Of a stretch of DNA of 64,000 nt, positions 44,181-57,719 are shown in pieces. A program made the translations under genes and the position numbers. Position 1 is the first letter of the stretch; each line of letters starts with the position of its first letter. This DNA comes from Gibbula magus. Lineage: Eukaryota; Mollusca; Gastropoda; Trochida; Trochidae. The notes below the pieces were generated by a model. That model was not told where the DNA came from and ran no database searches. It saw only the letters and a program-made list of their open reading frames with translations. Location: positions 53,992,431 through 54,056,430 of the forward strand of contig OW388296.1 of NCBI GenBank assembly GCA_936450465.1, written 5' to 3'.

Positions 44181-47100
44181 TAGACAGACAGACAGATTTT
44201 ATTCAGTATAAGGCCATTGGCCAAAAATACATAGTTAAACATGAATGAGTATACATAGCATGCATTATATTTCAGTTTTATGCAGTAAGGAGTGTAACTG
44301 GACAAGAAAATTACTTAAATTGTATAGGGTATTTTTTTCGGTTGATTGTAGTATAATGTTAAGACTTTTCATCGTTGGATATTGTTGTGAGTGTGGTTTC
44401 AGGTAAGTTTTCCGTAGTTCTGTGTAGGATGGACATTTTAATAGGATGTGGAACTCATCTTCAACGACGGATATGTTACTTTTCTTGCATCTTTTACATA
44501 GTCTTTCTTCTTTAGGGGTACTATTGTGGCGTCCTAGTTCTATCTCTATTGGAAAATTAGAACATCTGAATTTAGAAATAATTCTTCGCAGTGAAATAGG
44601 CAAATCATGAGTCAGATAGGTTTCGACGTTTATCATAGATTTAAAATGTCTGTAGGTGGAACACTTGCTGCTAGAGTAGAGAGAGGAATGCCAGTCTTGA
44701 GTTAGTGTATCCTTAAGTCGTTGTTTAAAAGCTGATAAGAATATGGCAGTATTACCTATTTCCTGTTGAATCCAAACAGTTCCAAAACCTAGTTTATACA
44801 GTATTGTTTCTATGTCTGATGCCCATGTTTTTCTTCCTGCTTCTGACGCGGCTTTTAGCATAAGATAGGCTTGGTGTGGCAGTCTGGATGGAGGGAGATG
44901 AATGGCACGGCACCAGTAAGATATAGCTCTAGTCATATATATGTTCTGGATATGGTTTTGCCCACACTGTCCGAGTACCATATTCGTACGGGTTGACTTG
45001 GATACACCAAGGAAATGCTTGAACAAGGATGTATGGACAGTTTCTATGGTTTTGCTGTAAGATGTTCCCCATACCTCGGCACCATAACATAGTATTGGAA
45101 TCACCATGCTTTCATACAGCCTGACTATGTCAGAGTAAGCAAAATATCCAAACTTTCTTTTGTATCGATAAATAGCCAATAAAGCCTTCCTTGCTTGTGT
45201 CGCCAGGGTAGTTTGAGCCTTGCTCCAAGATAACTTTGGGGAGAAGACAATGCCGAGGTATCTGTACTGGTTTACTGTTTCAATTTTTTCACCTTTAAAA
45301 TACCATTTCTCGTAGTTTCTGAGAGGGCCACCGTTTCCAAAGACAATTATCTTGGGTTTTTTCAAGTTGAGCTTCATTCCAGTATTTTCACAGAATTTCT
45401 CTACAACAGTTATCTTTCGTTGTAATTGTGCCGCCGAGTAGGCAACAGAGGACACGTCATCGACAGAGAGCAAAGCATATACATCAGGTAGTTCTGTTGT
45501 GATGAAAATACCCCGTCCTCCTGTCTTGTTCATCATTGAAGCGAGTTCGTTTATGAAGATTATAAAAAGTTTGGGACTCAGCACACACCCCTGCCTGGTA
45601 CCCATGTTGCAGCTGAAATATTTGGAGAGACCGCTTCCAGTTCTTACACACGCACTGAGATTTCTGTACATTGATGTTAAAGTGTTTACTATATTTCCTT
45701 TCAGCCCGATCCTTCTTAACGCCGCAAGCAGAATATCATGGTTAATACAATCAAACGCTTTGCCAAAATCTATAAATAAACAATAAAGGCGTCCGTTTCT
45801 TTTAGAGAGGTATTTTTGTGCCATTGCGTGAAGCGTAAAGATATGGTCCACGGTCGCAAAGCCGGGTCTGAATCCTGCTTGGGTTTCGTCAATAACCTGT
45901 TCTTCATCACACCAATTTTGTAATCGTGTATTAATCACCGAAGTAAAGATCTTGCAAGCTGTATTTATTAATGAAATACCTCTATAATGATTGACGTCAT
46001 CTTTGATGTCAGAATTGAACAGTGGGCATATAATGCTCTTACTCCATGCTGTAGGAAATGTTCCAGATAAAAACAGTTTGTTGAAGATTTTTGTTAAAAT
46101 TCCTGTTACATAAGGTTCTGTTGATTTAAAAAATTCACCTTTAATTCCGTCTTCCCCAGGGGATTTATTTACTTTAAGGCCTAACAATGATCTCCTAATC
46201 TCCATAGTAGAAAAAGGTTTGTTAATGTCAAGATCATAACCAGTCCTAACAGTCCTGTTCATTTGGAGTGTCGTAAGTGGGGTGCACATCTTGATGCAAC
46301 AATTTCCTGAAATGTTCAAACCATTGCTGAGATGATATGTTTTCCGAGGTGTAGGAACCTTTCCTTTTATCCTTCACAGTGTTCCAAAACAGTTTCGGGT
46401 TAGTTCTAGAGTCAACAAGTATTTTTCTTTGATATTCATGATATTTTTCTTTTTTATTTGCAAAAGTTTTTTTTAACAGTTTCCGGTAAATACGATATTG
46501 ATTTAAGTCTCTTCCAAAATCTCTGTGTGCTCTAAGAGCTCTGTATTTGTTTTGCTTGATCGCAATCCCACCATGGGGGCTGTGACATCAATGTTGATCC
46601 TCTTCCTCTGTGTTCGTTTTTTGTGAAACAAGCGGCAGTTTGATAAATATTTGTCAGAATTCCGATCGCCTCTTCTACATGCGTTCCAATCAAACTATGT
46701 ATTTCATAACACCTTGATAAGAATTCAGTTTGGAAATTACAAAGGAACGTTTTTGATTTGGACACATCCCATGAATATTTGACATATTTTACGAGAGCTT
46801 CCTCGGTTTCCTGGGTTGTATGATCAACTTCGTCAGAGTTATTTTTGGTATTTATTTGTATAGAGCAGTGCAGTGGAAAATGAATAGATTCATCTCTGTG
46901 TAATATACCGAAATCAGTAAAGTAATCAAAGAGTTCACTACTGGCAAGTATGTAATCAACTACACTTGCCCCGTTGTGCGTTACACAAGTAAAATTTCCC
47001 TTTTTATCATCGAATAGCCGTCCGTTCAAAGTATGGATGTTGTATGAGCAGCATAACTCAGTAAGTTTCTTGCCATAATTATTAAAAACCTCGGAATCCA

Positions 47101-47498
47101 TTGTACAACGTGGCATATCAAACGTATCTCCAGGGTATGAAGCATCGTCTTCAACAATATTGTCAAGTGTGTCGTTAGGTATATAGTCAAGACACATTGC
47201 CATCCTGGCATTAAAATCTCCAGTAAGAAGTAAACTTACATCAGGATAAATACAAGTAATCTGCTCTAAGTAAGAATCTAGCAAAGATAAACCATCATTA
47301 GGTTTGTTCTCATACACTGGGGAGTTTTCTGGTGAGAGATAAACAAATAACAATATAATGTCTTTAGGCAATCCCATCTCCGATGATCTGATATAAAACA
47401 CAACAATATCTTCAAAATGTTCGAACACACGAAATTTGCGTTGCTCAATGATCAAAGTATTTCTCACAAACACAACAACATCAGTTGTAACTACATGT
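44181..47498 (-). mobile_element. Non-LTR retrotransposon, minus strand, 5'-truncated
   Basis: The 3' end (44181) reads on the minus strand as TGAATAAAATCTGTCTGTCT, a tetranucleotide tail. The homologous region at 34661-34830 lacks it, which sets the borders. The protein frames are damaged and the endonuclease lacks its N-terminal part, so the insertion is 5'-truncated. The RT motifs place it near the I/Jockey-group LINEs; the clade is not resolved. Confidence 0.85.
44265..47473 (-). pseudogene. LINE endonuclease-reverse transcriptase, degenerate
   Basis: The 46532-47473 frame holds the endonuclease minus its start: LLLTGDFNAR, SVVDYILAS and HFPLHCS. A frame change near 46545 and another near 46240-46310 lead to the 44265-46319 frame. 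That frame has RT motif A (IDFGKAFDCINH), motif B (GTRQGCVLSPKLF), and motif C as LLSVDDVSS, where an Ala of the usual ADD is Val. It ends with a thumb and a C-terminal CKRCKKSN...FHILLKC zinc knuckle. The frame changes make it non-functional. Confidence 0.88.
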
Positions 47499-47807
47499 TT
47501 AAGGGTGTTTAGATCTCATTAACTAAAGACTAAAGTGCGTTATATGTTGCTTACAGCAAACAAGTACATTTTTATGATATGAAATATGAAATTAATCAAA
47601 TGACAATGATCTGTTCAAAAGAATACATCCGGACATCATAAAATTGGTCATAGGTTAGAGAATGCGATACAGATGCAATAGCAAAAACATTTAGGAAGAC
47701 CAGGCATATAGTAATGTTAGTTAATTGATTGAAAAATAAGCTCAGAAAGTGCATTTCAGTGTCATCAAGGATGACCATATGTTTTCTGTCAACAGCTTTT
47801 GAACATA

Positions 47808-50800
47808 TCAATACATGTCCTTTGGTGAATCAAAGAAGGCGAATTCCCCCGTCATACAGCGATTGTAGACCTGAGAAGCGTGCTCTTTGTTGATTTCTCC
47901 CATTGCGGCTGCGCCATCAACAAATGCATCTAGTTCGTCATACCCTTTATAGTTAGGATCGAAATTGGCGTTGTACCAGTCCGTGTAAACACAGTGATCC
48001 TCCTGTAGAAGAATAATAATTGAATATATCGTCAACAGATATTCAAAATTGTATTAAATTCATACCGCATACCGAATATTATGCATAAAAACATATCATA
48101 TCATTAAACCAAACTTTCTTGACTATTAATGATATACATGTAATACTAAATAAGCGGCGAAAGACACGCAACCACCAAAAAGCATGATAGTAGATACGGA
48201 TAAACGACTGGAACAAGGCCACATCATATCTCAATATATTAGTATATATATATATATGTATAGTAATTGATATAAATTTAAATTAAGAAACATTATATTT
48301 TCATGTTTTCGGGGAAAACGTCATTTAATAAATCGTTGTTTTGGAACCTCCTGAACCAGGCGATATCAGAGAATGAAAATTGTTTTATGAGATACAGCAG
48401 CAATGATGCATCATGAAATGGAAGTCCAAGAGTGTTCATTATGTCGATAACATCTTTTATTTACACAATTTCTATTTTTCATAATCATTTAACTTAAATA
48501 CCAAACATTATATCCAAAAGCCGTTTTGAAATAACGATTTCAGCATTTATGTGTGTCATTCTCGATAATCCAGAGTATAATAAATCTACACACTACAATG
48601 TACATGTATATTCTGGATTCTTGCATGCCTCTGCCTTAACATTTTATTACCTCCCTTGGCTGGTGTTTCATCCGATTAGTGGTTTACGCTAAGAAGATGA
48701 GCGTACCAATCAAAAGACTGCTAAAATGACACACCTCTGCTAGACAGTCGGAATGACCTCGATAGCGTATGTTCTCACTTAATCGTCAAAAAGTTTATCC
48801 AATTACAATTCTTAGTTTCGAAGAGATGAATGTTTTCTTGTTCATTAAAACTTGGGAAATACATTTGCTATCAAGGTACATATACAGTGAAATACGTTGG
48901 TAGGGACGTTTATATTTGCATTTGACTTACCGAACGGATTGGCTACATGTGAACTCATTCGACTGAATGGTATGTTGCAAAATGTCATTTGGCCGAAAAC
49001 TGTTCCCTTGAACCCTAGAATTTGTTTATTATCCCGATCGGAAGTTAGAACTTGATAGGTGTGTGTCCTGAACCGGGTCAGTTTCCAAGTGCGAGTTTCT
49101 TCCTGCATTGTTGTTTTGACTATCATTTGTTTTCTTAATTATATTCAATGTTGGTTTTCGGATTCTTTCGTTGGAGTTCAATCAATCAAAAAGAAGTTCG
49201 AACTTTTCATGTCGAATGCCAATCTGTCTACACGATTCCCTTTCTAAATAAACTGACATCCAAATGAAACTTTACACTTTTAGAACATGAAAATATCGAA
49301 ATCTAAACAATCAATTGAAACATAAGTAGTCGGTAATACATAGCCCGAACCTAACATTGCTGTGTGTATAACATGACCTTTGTACCCCTCATGGTTTTTG
49401 GTGAAGTGCAAAAAATGGAAAAGCACGTTCAGGACGTGTGGCCTATATTGCACGTGCAGTAAGGATATAAAAAGAGATACCAACAGCACGTCTGGTGTCC
49501 ACAATGAAAAAACCCACCAAAGATATGCCATGCCTAAGAAGAGAAGAACGTGAGCGAGCCTTTGGAATTCTGAAATGGCTGCCACCCACACCCATGTTGC
49601 AAGAACGTTTGGTTGTTCTCGCGTTGCAGTGAATAACTTAATGTAACGTTACAGACAGATAGGGGAGACATCGGACAGGCCAAGGACGGGAAGACCGAGG
49701 GTGACAACCCCCCATGATGACGTCGCTTGCGTACATTTACGAAATCGCTTCCTGACAGTGACGTCATCAGCTAGGAATGCCCTTGGTCACGTGGTCAGCC
49801 GACAGACAGTTGCCAGAAGACTCAGGGCCTATATAGACTTAAAGCACACAGGCCACACATGGGACAGCGCTTGACAGTGAAGAATCAGAGATTGAGATGG
49901 GCCCGAACTGTACGCCGTTGGCAGTGTCGTGACTGTCAGAGAGTCGTTTTTTCTGATGAAAGTCGATTCAACATGTACAGGGCTGATGGATCTTTGTATT
50001 AAACAGAGACCACACCCACCAGATAACAGACAAGATTTGATTGTGGCACTTTAAGAAGAATGGCAGCGTATACCATGTGACGTCATCAGACGACCAACGT
50101 TTTCTATTTGTCGGAGGGTATATCCGTGTATTTAGGCACGGGGTGGCCACACACGTTACTAATACGCCACATTAATGAACCTAGTGTTTTTTCTGTGTGT
50201 AGTATCGTTTCCCAAGGATGTTGAAAATGCTGTTTTGTGACCCCACCTCCATATCAGCAACCGTGACTTCATCACCAGACACTTTATGCTCATCATCTCC
50301 AGGGGTTGTGATGTAGACATGTTGGTCTTTTCAATACACTTTATTTCATGCATCCATTGTTTGTCGTTTTTGTTCTAGAGCGTTTTAAAATGAGTGTAAA
50401 GTTTCTTTTGGACGTCAGTTTATGAGAGTTGACAAGCTGTCATTCACTTTGAAAGAGGCGGCGAGATGGCTGTTGAGAAAAGGCAGGCGAGCCAAGGGAG
50501 GTAACAAGGCAAAAGTGAGCACAGCTCACATACCCAGCCGTAGTTTGACCGACTCCATACAGTATAAATAAATAGAAAAACATAATGTAGGCAATCATGT
50601 CAATGAATAACAATGATTGATTTTAATGAACATATTTTTTAAAAAGTATTTGAACCATGGAGTTTGAACCAATAAAAGGAACAACAACACCATATAGGTA
50701 ATATGTAAGTTTTCTAATTCATACAGGTTTTAGTTGTGCTGCTGAAACGACACACAGTAAAAAAAACGGATCGTTTTTGGTCAAAATTTCAAAAAATATT

Positions 50801-53575
50801 TGAACTTTGGAGCTGAGACCCCTAAAAGACTCAATAGCACCATATAGGTTACTTCCATACTAAATTTGAAGTTTCCAAGTCATATAGTGTTTGAGATGTG
50901 CTCCGGAAACGACACCAAGTACAAAAATCGGACCATTTTTGGTAAAAATTTCAAAAATCATTTGAACCATGAAGATTTAAATTTGTCACAACCAATTTTT
51001 ACATGCCAAACATGCATTCTTTGTAAATCCAATGGAAATTTCCGTTTGAAGTCGGGACAAACTTAGGACTTGATCAGATTTACAGAGATAACGCGGAGAC
51101 CATTATATGGTTCACATATTTGATTCTAGAACTGTTTCAATCCGATGCTATACATATATATATATAGCGATTTCGTCAGTGCCATTGATTCAGAACTGAT
51201 GAAACTAGTGTAATATTGCAAAACAAGCATATCTAAAGGTTATATATATCTATACAAAAGTTACGTTATTCAACTGATATTGATGTTCAATTTGTGTAAA
51301 ATGTTTTGGCTAGCTCATCAAGAATGCCAATATAGTTTTATGACGCTACGTCATTGTGATGTCACAATGTTCTGCGTGTTGATAGGTGAGATGTACAAAC
51401 GTAAATTGACGCTCCCAAAGCGTGCACTAAAACGGAAAAAGTGGTGTGAATTCGGTTATATAAACATTTCCTACTTTGAATATACATGTATATGGCGGAT
51501 ATATCATGTGTGCATTAGGTCTTTTTTAGTTTTAGATTCAAGTTAAAAATATGTTCATAGTTTAAGAAAGCAATAATCACCCCTTGGAGTTGTCTACCAA
51601 GCCACGGCCAGAGTTTCATGCACGGGATCATTGAGACTATGAAGTAGATGGTGTCCATGTCTGATGCAACACATCGTTCGTAATCTGCATAGGCCTTGCA
51701 AGCATCCCCGAGATGAATGCCGTTAGGATTAGCAATGTGCCATTTCTTCCACAGATCCTTGTAGTAACTGAAACGAAGAATATTCTGCAACTTTAAGATA
51801 ATTGTAAAGAGTTTTAAAACAATTTTTTTAGCTGTATCCTACCCTCTTCCATCTTTGGATACCAGCGAAATTCAAGTTCATAAGGGCACTTTTCACTTCG
51901 CTGTTTCACAGTTATTGACTCAATTTGAAACGCATATACTTTTTAAATTTTTTAAATATATGTAAATAGAGTTTCATTTATAAAAGTTCCTTGTAAGAAC
52001 TAAGAACTAAGTAACAATCTACCTTTCATAACGTTGTGACTCGTGTAGAAGATAACTCTTAAGATCCTCTTGCGTTGCCCTTCCTGCTGCTACATCGATT
52101 GAACCCTTGACCATATAGCAGTACACTGAATCTTGTACCATGTACCCACCTAAGGACGTGAAAAGACGATACTTTTATTACTTATTGTTTAATGTTTAGA
52201 CCTTTTAGTTAAAGAACGTTTAATTTTTATGCACATGAGCACATTTTTGCAGATTGCTATCTCTTTAGGCTTATCCCTTATTATTTTTGAATGTGAGTTT
52301 TTCTTTCGTTTTCTAATGCTTACTATCCACTAAAACTAGTAACCAATCACGATCCAGGTAATCTCCAAAAGTAGCAAGTTTATATTGCTAAGTTACATAA
52401 CAAGTTGGAATATTAATTCAACATGCATGAATTACCAAAGGCTGTAGGATTGAGGGTTCCGTTGCCAATGCCTTGCACAAAGTAAGTCTGGACAATCTTT
52501 TGCCTTAAGGATTCTGTTTGATCCCACAAGTATTGGGATAGGAGGATATCATCACTTCCCTTTGCACTCTTCAGAGGACGATCTACCTACAACACAAACA
52601 CGTTATACATGGTGGTGAAGATAAAACTTGGCTTCACGGTTTTGTTTGGGAACTAATTCATCAGAGTGCGCAACATCTCCCGACCTGACCTATTTACCTG
52701 AAACCGAAGGCTTGCTTAGCAAAAATTCAGTGGTATAAAATGTTCATCTTTCATTTGCTAATCGAAGGGGAGCACATTAGTGCGATGCCAACATATGAGC
52801 AGCAACACAGGTTTCATACTGGCAAGCACATCCTTCAGTTCGAAACTGGGTATGGACAATTTAATAAGCTTTGTCTGTGGTCAAGTTGTGATAGTTTATG
52901 GTGGTAGAAATGACTCCGCATGACATCACTTCTATTTTAATTACATATAGGTTTTCTTTTGAAAAGCCTTGGAAATTCATCAAGAAAGCGGTTTACGTGA
53001 CTCATAACTACGTAATCTCATAACAGATATTGTATTCGAAAGAAAGGGTGTGACATAGTAAACGACAACTTTGTTGAACTCTTCAGTGTGAGAGGTAGAT
53101 TTGTAGATCTCATCCGATTTTGAGAGTTCAGACAGAGAGATGGTTGACCATTCGTTCATTGCAGAATATTCAAAACTCTATTTTGAGATTTTAGGTACAA
53201 TGTATCGCTACAGCTGTTAGATCACTTGAACTACGTCCGAGTGGCTATTTTCATGTGAACACCTTAAAATTGCCACCTGATAGGAATTAAATGGTCTCTC
53301 CTGGCTTTATTGCATCATGTACATTCGTTTTAGAACTCTTTTTTATATTGAACGGGAGTATTATTTAGCCATTGTTAAGACTTATTTAAAATTGTGAGAG
53401 CACTTTGTTACAGTGAGAATGACGTGCTACAACGCCTTTAAGAACTGGGTAACAAATATATATATATAGGCTTACACTCATCGTGATTGTGTATACATTT
53501 ATAAATGATTACCTGGTCATTTTTACGTGACAGCAGATGAACGTTAGCAGAAAGCCGAGGATGTTGCACTGCCAT
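47808..53575 (-). CDS. TENA/THI-4-like protein (thiaminase II-like), copy B, five exons
   Basis: Exons are 53513-53575, 52436-52586, 52023-52149, 51581-51767 and 47808-48002 (63, 151, 127, 187, 195 bp), all GT-AG and in phase, giving 240 codons. TENA proteins are ~220-240 residues with a heme-oxygenase-like all-helical fold; members hydrolyse thiamin breakdown products for pyrimidine salvage. Expected residues are visible: D in YMVQDSVYCY, C in MIPCMKLWPWLG, and E in the C-terminal TGEFAFFDSP. YTDWYNANF in exon 5 matches the family's Y-x2-W-x-x-x-Y region. No signal peptide. Intron 4 (3.6 kb) contains a Tc1/mariner element. Family assignment is from motifs; the substrate is not known. Confidence 0.8.
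49251..50420 (+). mobile_element. Degenerate Tc1/mariner element
   Basis: Ends AACTGACATCC...GGACGTCAGTT with TIRs of ~32 bp (AAACTTTACAC inside both), flanked by TA at 49249-49250 and 50421-50422. Copy A has a single TA (4113-4114) at the same place. Plus-strand frames contain scattered transposase signatures such as VARTFGCSR, RPRTGRPRVTT and FSDESRF, broken by stops and frameshifts. It lies inside the MITE-like element 48644-50507. Confidence 0.88.
50551..50556. other. Unoccupied paralogous Polinton site
   Basis: GACTCC, flanked by CCGTAGTTTGACC and ATACAGTATAAATAAATAG, aligns base for base with both edges of the Polinton, where GACGTC is duplicated. Confidence 0.93.
50640..50980. repeat. 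Tandem ~165-bp repeat, copy B version
   Basis: About three units of the family at 19520-19890, each with TATTTGAAC and CACCATATAGGT. The GGAC-rich edge is absent. Confidence 0.6.
52937..53440. repeat. Interspersed repeat, paralogue of copy 1
   Basis: The copy B counterpart of 23505-24003. It ends ACGTGCTACAACGCCTTTAA. Confidence 0.55.
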
Positions 53576-54162
53576 ATTGTCCGGTGTTTATCTGCAATAA
53601 AAGTAATGTTGCATTATCAGGTAGTTGATATTGCGTTAGGCCATGGTATCCAACGATTTGTCTAAAATAAAAATAGTGTTAACTTAAAAGAAAGTCTATG
53701 ATGTTGTACTGCCATTCTGTCTGGTGTTTATCTGCATATGTTACATTATCAGAAGGTCGAAAGGTTTCGTTAGACCATGGTGTCCAACGATTTATTAAAT
53801 AAAAATAGTGTTAATTAATGAGAAACTATAGATTGTTGGTGTGCAATGATATTCTGTGTTTATCTGCAATTAAAGTAATGTTTAGAAAGCCGAAGTTTCG
53901 TTCGAGTATTGTGTTCAAAGCTTTATCTAGAATAAAATCATTGTTATGTTAGAAGAAAGCCGGGAACGTCGCACTGTCCAGTGTTTATCTACAATAATGT
54001 AATGTAGTAAAACAAAGTCATGGTGTCCAAAGTGTCATCTGAAATAAAAGCTTTAAAAGTTACCTATATAAATATGGTTATTTAGAGTATTAGATATACA
54101 TTGAAGGTCTACCAGATTTTTCTAATGGAGATAAACTCGGATATCCACTGTTAACCAATTTA

Positions 54163-54169
54163 AGAGAGC

Positions 54170-54200
<31 letters not shown>

Positions 54201-54225
54201 GAGTTGGAGGAGGAGGAAACTTGTC

Positions 54226-54267
<42 letters not shown>
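54163..54267. repeat. GA run plus ~38-nt poly-G tract
   Basis: GAGAGA units are followed by two G runs, the second about 38 nt long (54230-54267). It is specific to copy B. Such a G run could form a quadruplex; the exact length is uncertain because homopolymers are error-prone. Confidence 0.9.
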
Positions 54268-54270
<3 letters not shown>

Positions 54271-56284
54271 TCAACCGTACCACGTTTTATCAACAAATGG
54301 AGGCGGTTGTCTTCTGGTGTGGGGTGCAGACAACCAAAATATATACGAAAGAGACATAATGAAGTAAGGCGGTATCTTGTCACGGGAATTCCTCAGCGGG
54401 ATTCCCCATACTGAGTTCCTGCTCTATTTGAATGATTGAAGGGACAGGTGACTGACGGAGAGAGAGACTGACTAAGCATGAAAGAAATGGAAATTGTTCC
54501 AGGGTAAGGTGCAACTATTGCGAAATGTCTTGTTTGTGTTCTAGCCGATTGTAATGCAGTCTCCTAAATCAGTTATACCTTCCACTGTTAACGATAAGCT
54601 GAGTTTAGATTGTCATATCGTGAACAAAAAAACGTTTGACATCTTTGATATGATATTTTTAGATTATAATAGACATGTAAATGTACATTGTAACACCTGA
54701 CAAAGGGTTTGATTGTAAATTTTTCCATTTAGCTATTTAACTGTAATTCAAATAACTGCTACAAGGTTGAAGCTAAGAATGAGAACACATGTCAATGTTT
54801 TCTGGACCCGAGGGAGCATTTGTAACTATATCTGCTTTACGGGGCAGACTATTTAAATCGAATGACATTACGTTGTTTAAGTTATAACTTATAGTGTAAA
54901 CGTTCTGAGGGGTCAAGTGACAAGGTACATGTAGCTAATATAAATCAAGGATTTCCGTTTGTCGATGGCAACGTAATAAATCAAGCTGTTTTAATGACAA
55001 GTAACTCAATGTCAAACTTCTTTGATTCTTTGAAATACCACAAGGTCAGTCAACCGTATAAATCAGTCGTGCACGTCTTTGAGTGAATAGACTGTTTACA
55101 ACTTACATTTGTAATTACAAAATATATCAATAACATACTGAACGAGATAGGAAATGGTAGTTAGATGGACAAAGAACTCAATATTCTTAATTCCTGTAAT
55201 AATTAAATAGGTGGACACTTAGTAATACATATCTGCAGTTATATACACATACCCGGATGCAACATATATACATACATGTTTACATATTCATGAATAACAA
55301 GTCACAAGATAATAACAAAGAAACACGACGGTGAAAACTCACAGGTACATAATAGATCATACCTACAAAAGGTAAAAACGTAAAATAAACATTTATCAGA
55401 GCATACATGTATATTACTTTTTAAAATTTACGAAATTTGAATCTTTTTATGAAAATGAATGAAGATGATAAGAATACGGCCTACATTCGAATTGAATATC
55501 CTGTAAAGCCAGATGTGTACTCGATATGTATATGTAAGATACCTACTAAGTTGACATTCCATCAGGGTACCTGCTGAGAGTGTCATCTCTCCCAACGACT
55601 CGGATCTTATATTTATAACAGGCGTGTGGGCGGCTGTTTCCGACATCATTTCTGAGAAATATCCTAAACACAAGAGATACTCTACACAAGAGAAGAAAAA
55701 AGTAGTTTATGTGTGTGTCGCACAACATATATCGGTAGTGACATATGACAGACAAAATATTGCATGTTGGTCGGTTAACCATGGTCTCCTGGACACTATT
55801 TAGCAATTAATAACATATACAAATATTTTAAAACATATTTATGGACATGAAAACTTAAATTATATCAAGTTTTATTTAAGATTAAATTTAAATAAACAAA
55901 CAAACGAGCGACCGACCGACCAACCGACCAACTGATCAATCAATCAATCAATCGATCGATGGATCGATCAACCAAACAATCGATCAAAATTAAATCTGTA
56001 AAGTAGCATATTTATCAATTGAATACAAATTAGTAAACAAAGGGAGATAAACACCAACATGCAATAATGCCTAATGTGGTAAACATACAATTTTATGCAT
56101 TTGTAAGAGTCAGGGCTAATACGTCACATTAGAATAGACATCGTTTTGAAATCAAGAAAAGGCTTGGACCCATTTGCTTCACGTGTCGGCGGACAGAAGT
56201 CTCGGTATATTACTTTTACTTCTCGAACTTACATTTTGTTGCTACTGAATGTGGGACTCTTTGAAGTTATATTTCAAACCAGGA

Positions 56285-56588
56285 ACAGATAGATAGATAG
56301 ATATGTAGATAGATAGATAGACAGATAAATAGATACACAGATAGACAGATAGATAGATAGATAGACATATAGACAGAAAGACATATAGACAGGCATATAG
56401 ATAGATAGATAGACAGGCATATAGACAGACAGACATACAGACAGACATATATACAAATGACAGACTGACAGACGGACAGGTAGATAGATAGATATATAGA
56501 TAGACATATAGATAGACAGACATATAGATAGATAGATAGATAGATAGACACACAGATATATATATATATATATATAGATAGATAGATG
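56285..56588. repeat. GATA/GACA microsatellite, copy B
   Basis: Counterpart of 26841-27078. It again abuts GTAGATCATCTTTAGTTCC, the end of a LINE-like 3' region. Confidence 0.9.
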
Positions 56589-57399
56589 GATGTAGATCAT
56601 CTTTAGTTCCTCATTATTTGAAGATATATGTGAATGACACAGCAAATATAACAGTTTAAGAAGTACAGTTCTTAAATGGTTACAATATACACTCATGTTT
56701 ATCATAAATTCAATATGATGAATGTTGGTCCACATATTTCCGCTACGATATTAAGGAGGACATTGGATAGCTAATTTAAGTTATTTCAGTTTTTTTAGTA
56801 AATTTAGAATCACATTAATGTTGTCTAGAGTTTCAATAATAGCAGATATATTCCACTTTTTGTCTTAATTTACTTTAGTCATTAGCTATGTTACAAGTCT
56901 TGATCAACTTGTGTTGCCATGGCGAGCAAAGAAGATTTTACTTTCAAGAATTATGAAGTAACAGATGTCCTTCTCACTTTGTTTTATCATTATGTAATAT
57001 ATCATTGGAAAGAGAAAATCTTCAGTAAGCTTTACAGAAAGTGAAAGTAATTTTTATAGAGTTTTCAAAATAATTTTGTAGCAATGTAGCTATTATTTCC
57101 TGTAGACCCCTGATGTTGTATCACGCTTGTATAAAACATTCATGGTACAATGCGAGCTGATTGTTGTATTCGTGTGAAAAGTACACAATTTAATTTGATT
57201 GAAAACGTCAATGGTGGCTTCCGTCCGTTATGCGCTTCTATGTTCAGGAGCTTGAGATTACAGAATTCAGAATACATTAGCATGTATTGAAAGTAAGTAG
57301 TGTGAGGTCAATTGGGTTTTAAAGCTGTTTTAAAGTGAAGTTATCAAGAAAACAGCGAAAAGGTAACCTGCATAACCAGTACGTTGCCAATTTTGAATA

Positions 57400-57700
57400 T
57401 AGAGGTGAAGTGAGTTGGGGTTAACGTCGCTTTCAAGAGTATTTCACTTATATCACAGCTACAAGTATTATGGCAATGAGAAAGTCCGCAACGCCATATG
57501 GCTATGCATTGCGGTGAAATCTGCGAGCATCGGCAAGAACTAGCGAACCATGGGTGGTTCTATGCTGAATTTGAAGGAGGCATTGTCCCAAACCTCTCTG
57601 CGTGTAGAACAGTTCTCTATTGCAGACAATTGGCGGGATTCGAACACCGGACATCTTGACCCGAAGCCGAACGCGCTTATCACTGCGCTATCCCGCCGCC
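57400..57700 (-). repeat. tRNA-headed SINE (candidate)
   Basis: Read on the minus strand from 57700, GGCGGGATAGCGCAGTGATA gives an A box and GGTGTTCGAATCCCGCC a B box at tRNA spacing. The anticodon stem does not pair, so it is not a tRNA gene. The distal part (~57405-57480: GTGAGTTGGGGTTAACGTCG, then a TATTTCACTTATATCAC-like block) resembles widespread gastropod short repeats. Confidence 0.55.
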
Positions 57701-57719
57701 TTGAATATAGAGTTTTTTT

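Larger units (their letters stand above)
48436..57284. repeat. Segmental duplication, copy B
   Basis: This is the second copy of the ~9 kb block and carries the complete TENA-like gene. It lacks the LINE and Polinton of copy A and has its own Tc1/mariner insertion. It also differs in microsatellite lengths and in a GA/poly-G insertion near 54163-54267. Sequence to its left (44064-44180 and 47498-48035) is shared with 34661-35228, so the ancestral locus probably extended further left than 48436. Confidence 0.9.

Noticed and set aside
57600..57700. A functional tRNA gene on the minus strand
   Set aside because: A and B boxes are present, but the anticodon stem does not pair and the T arm and acceptor cannot both form. 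A SINE is the better explanation.
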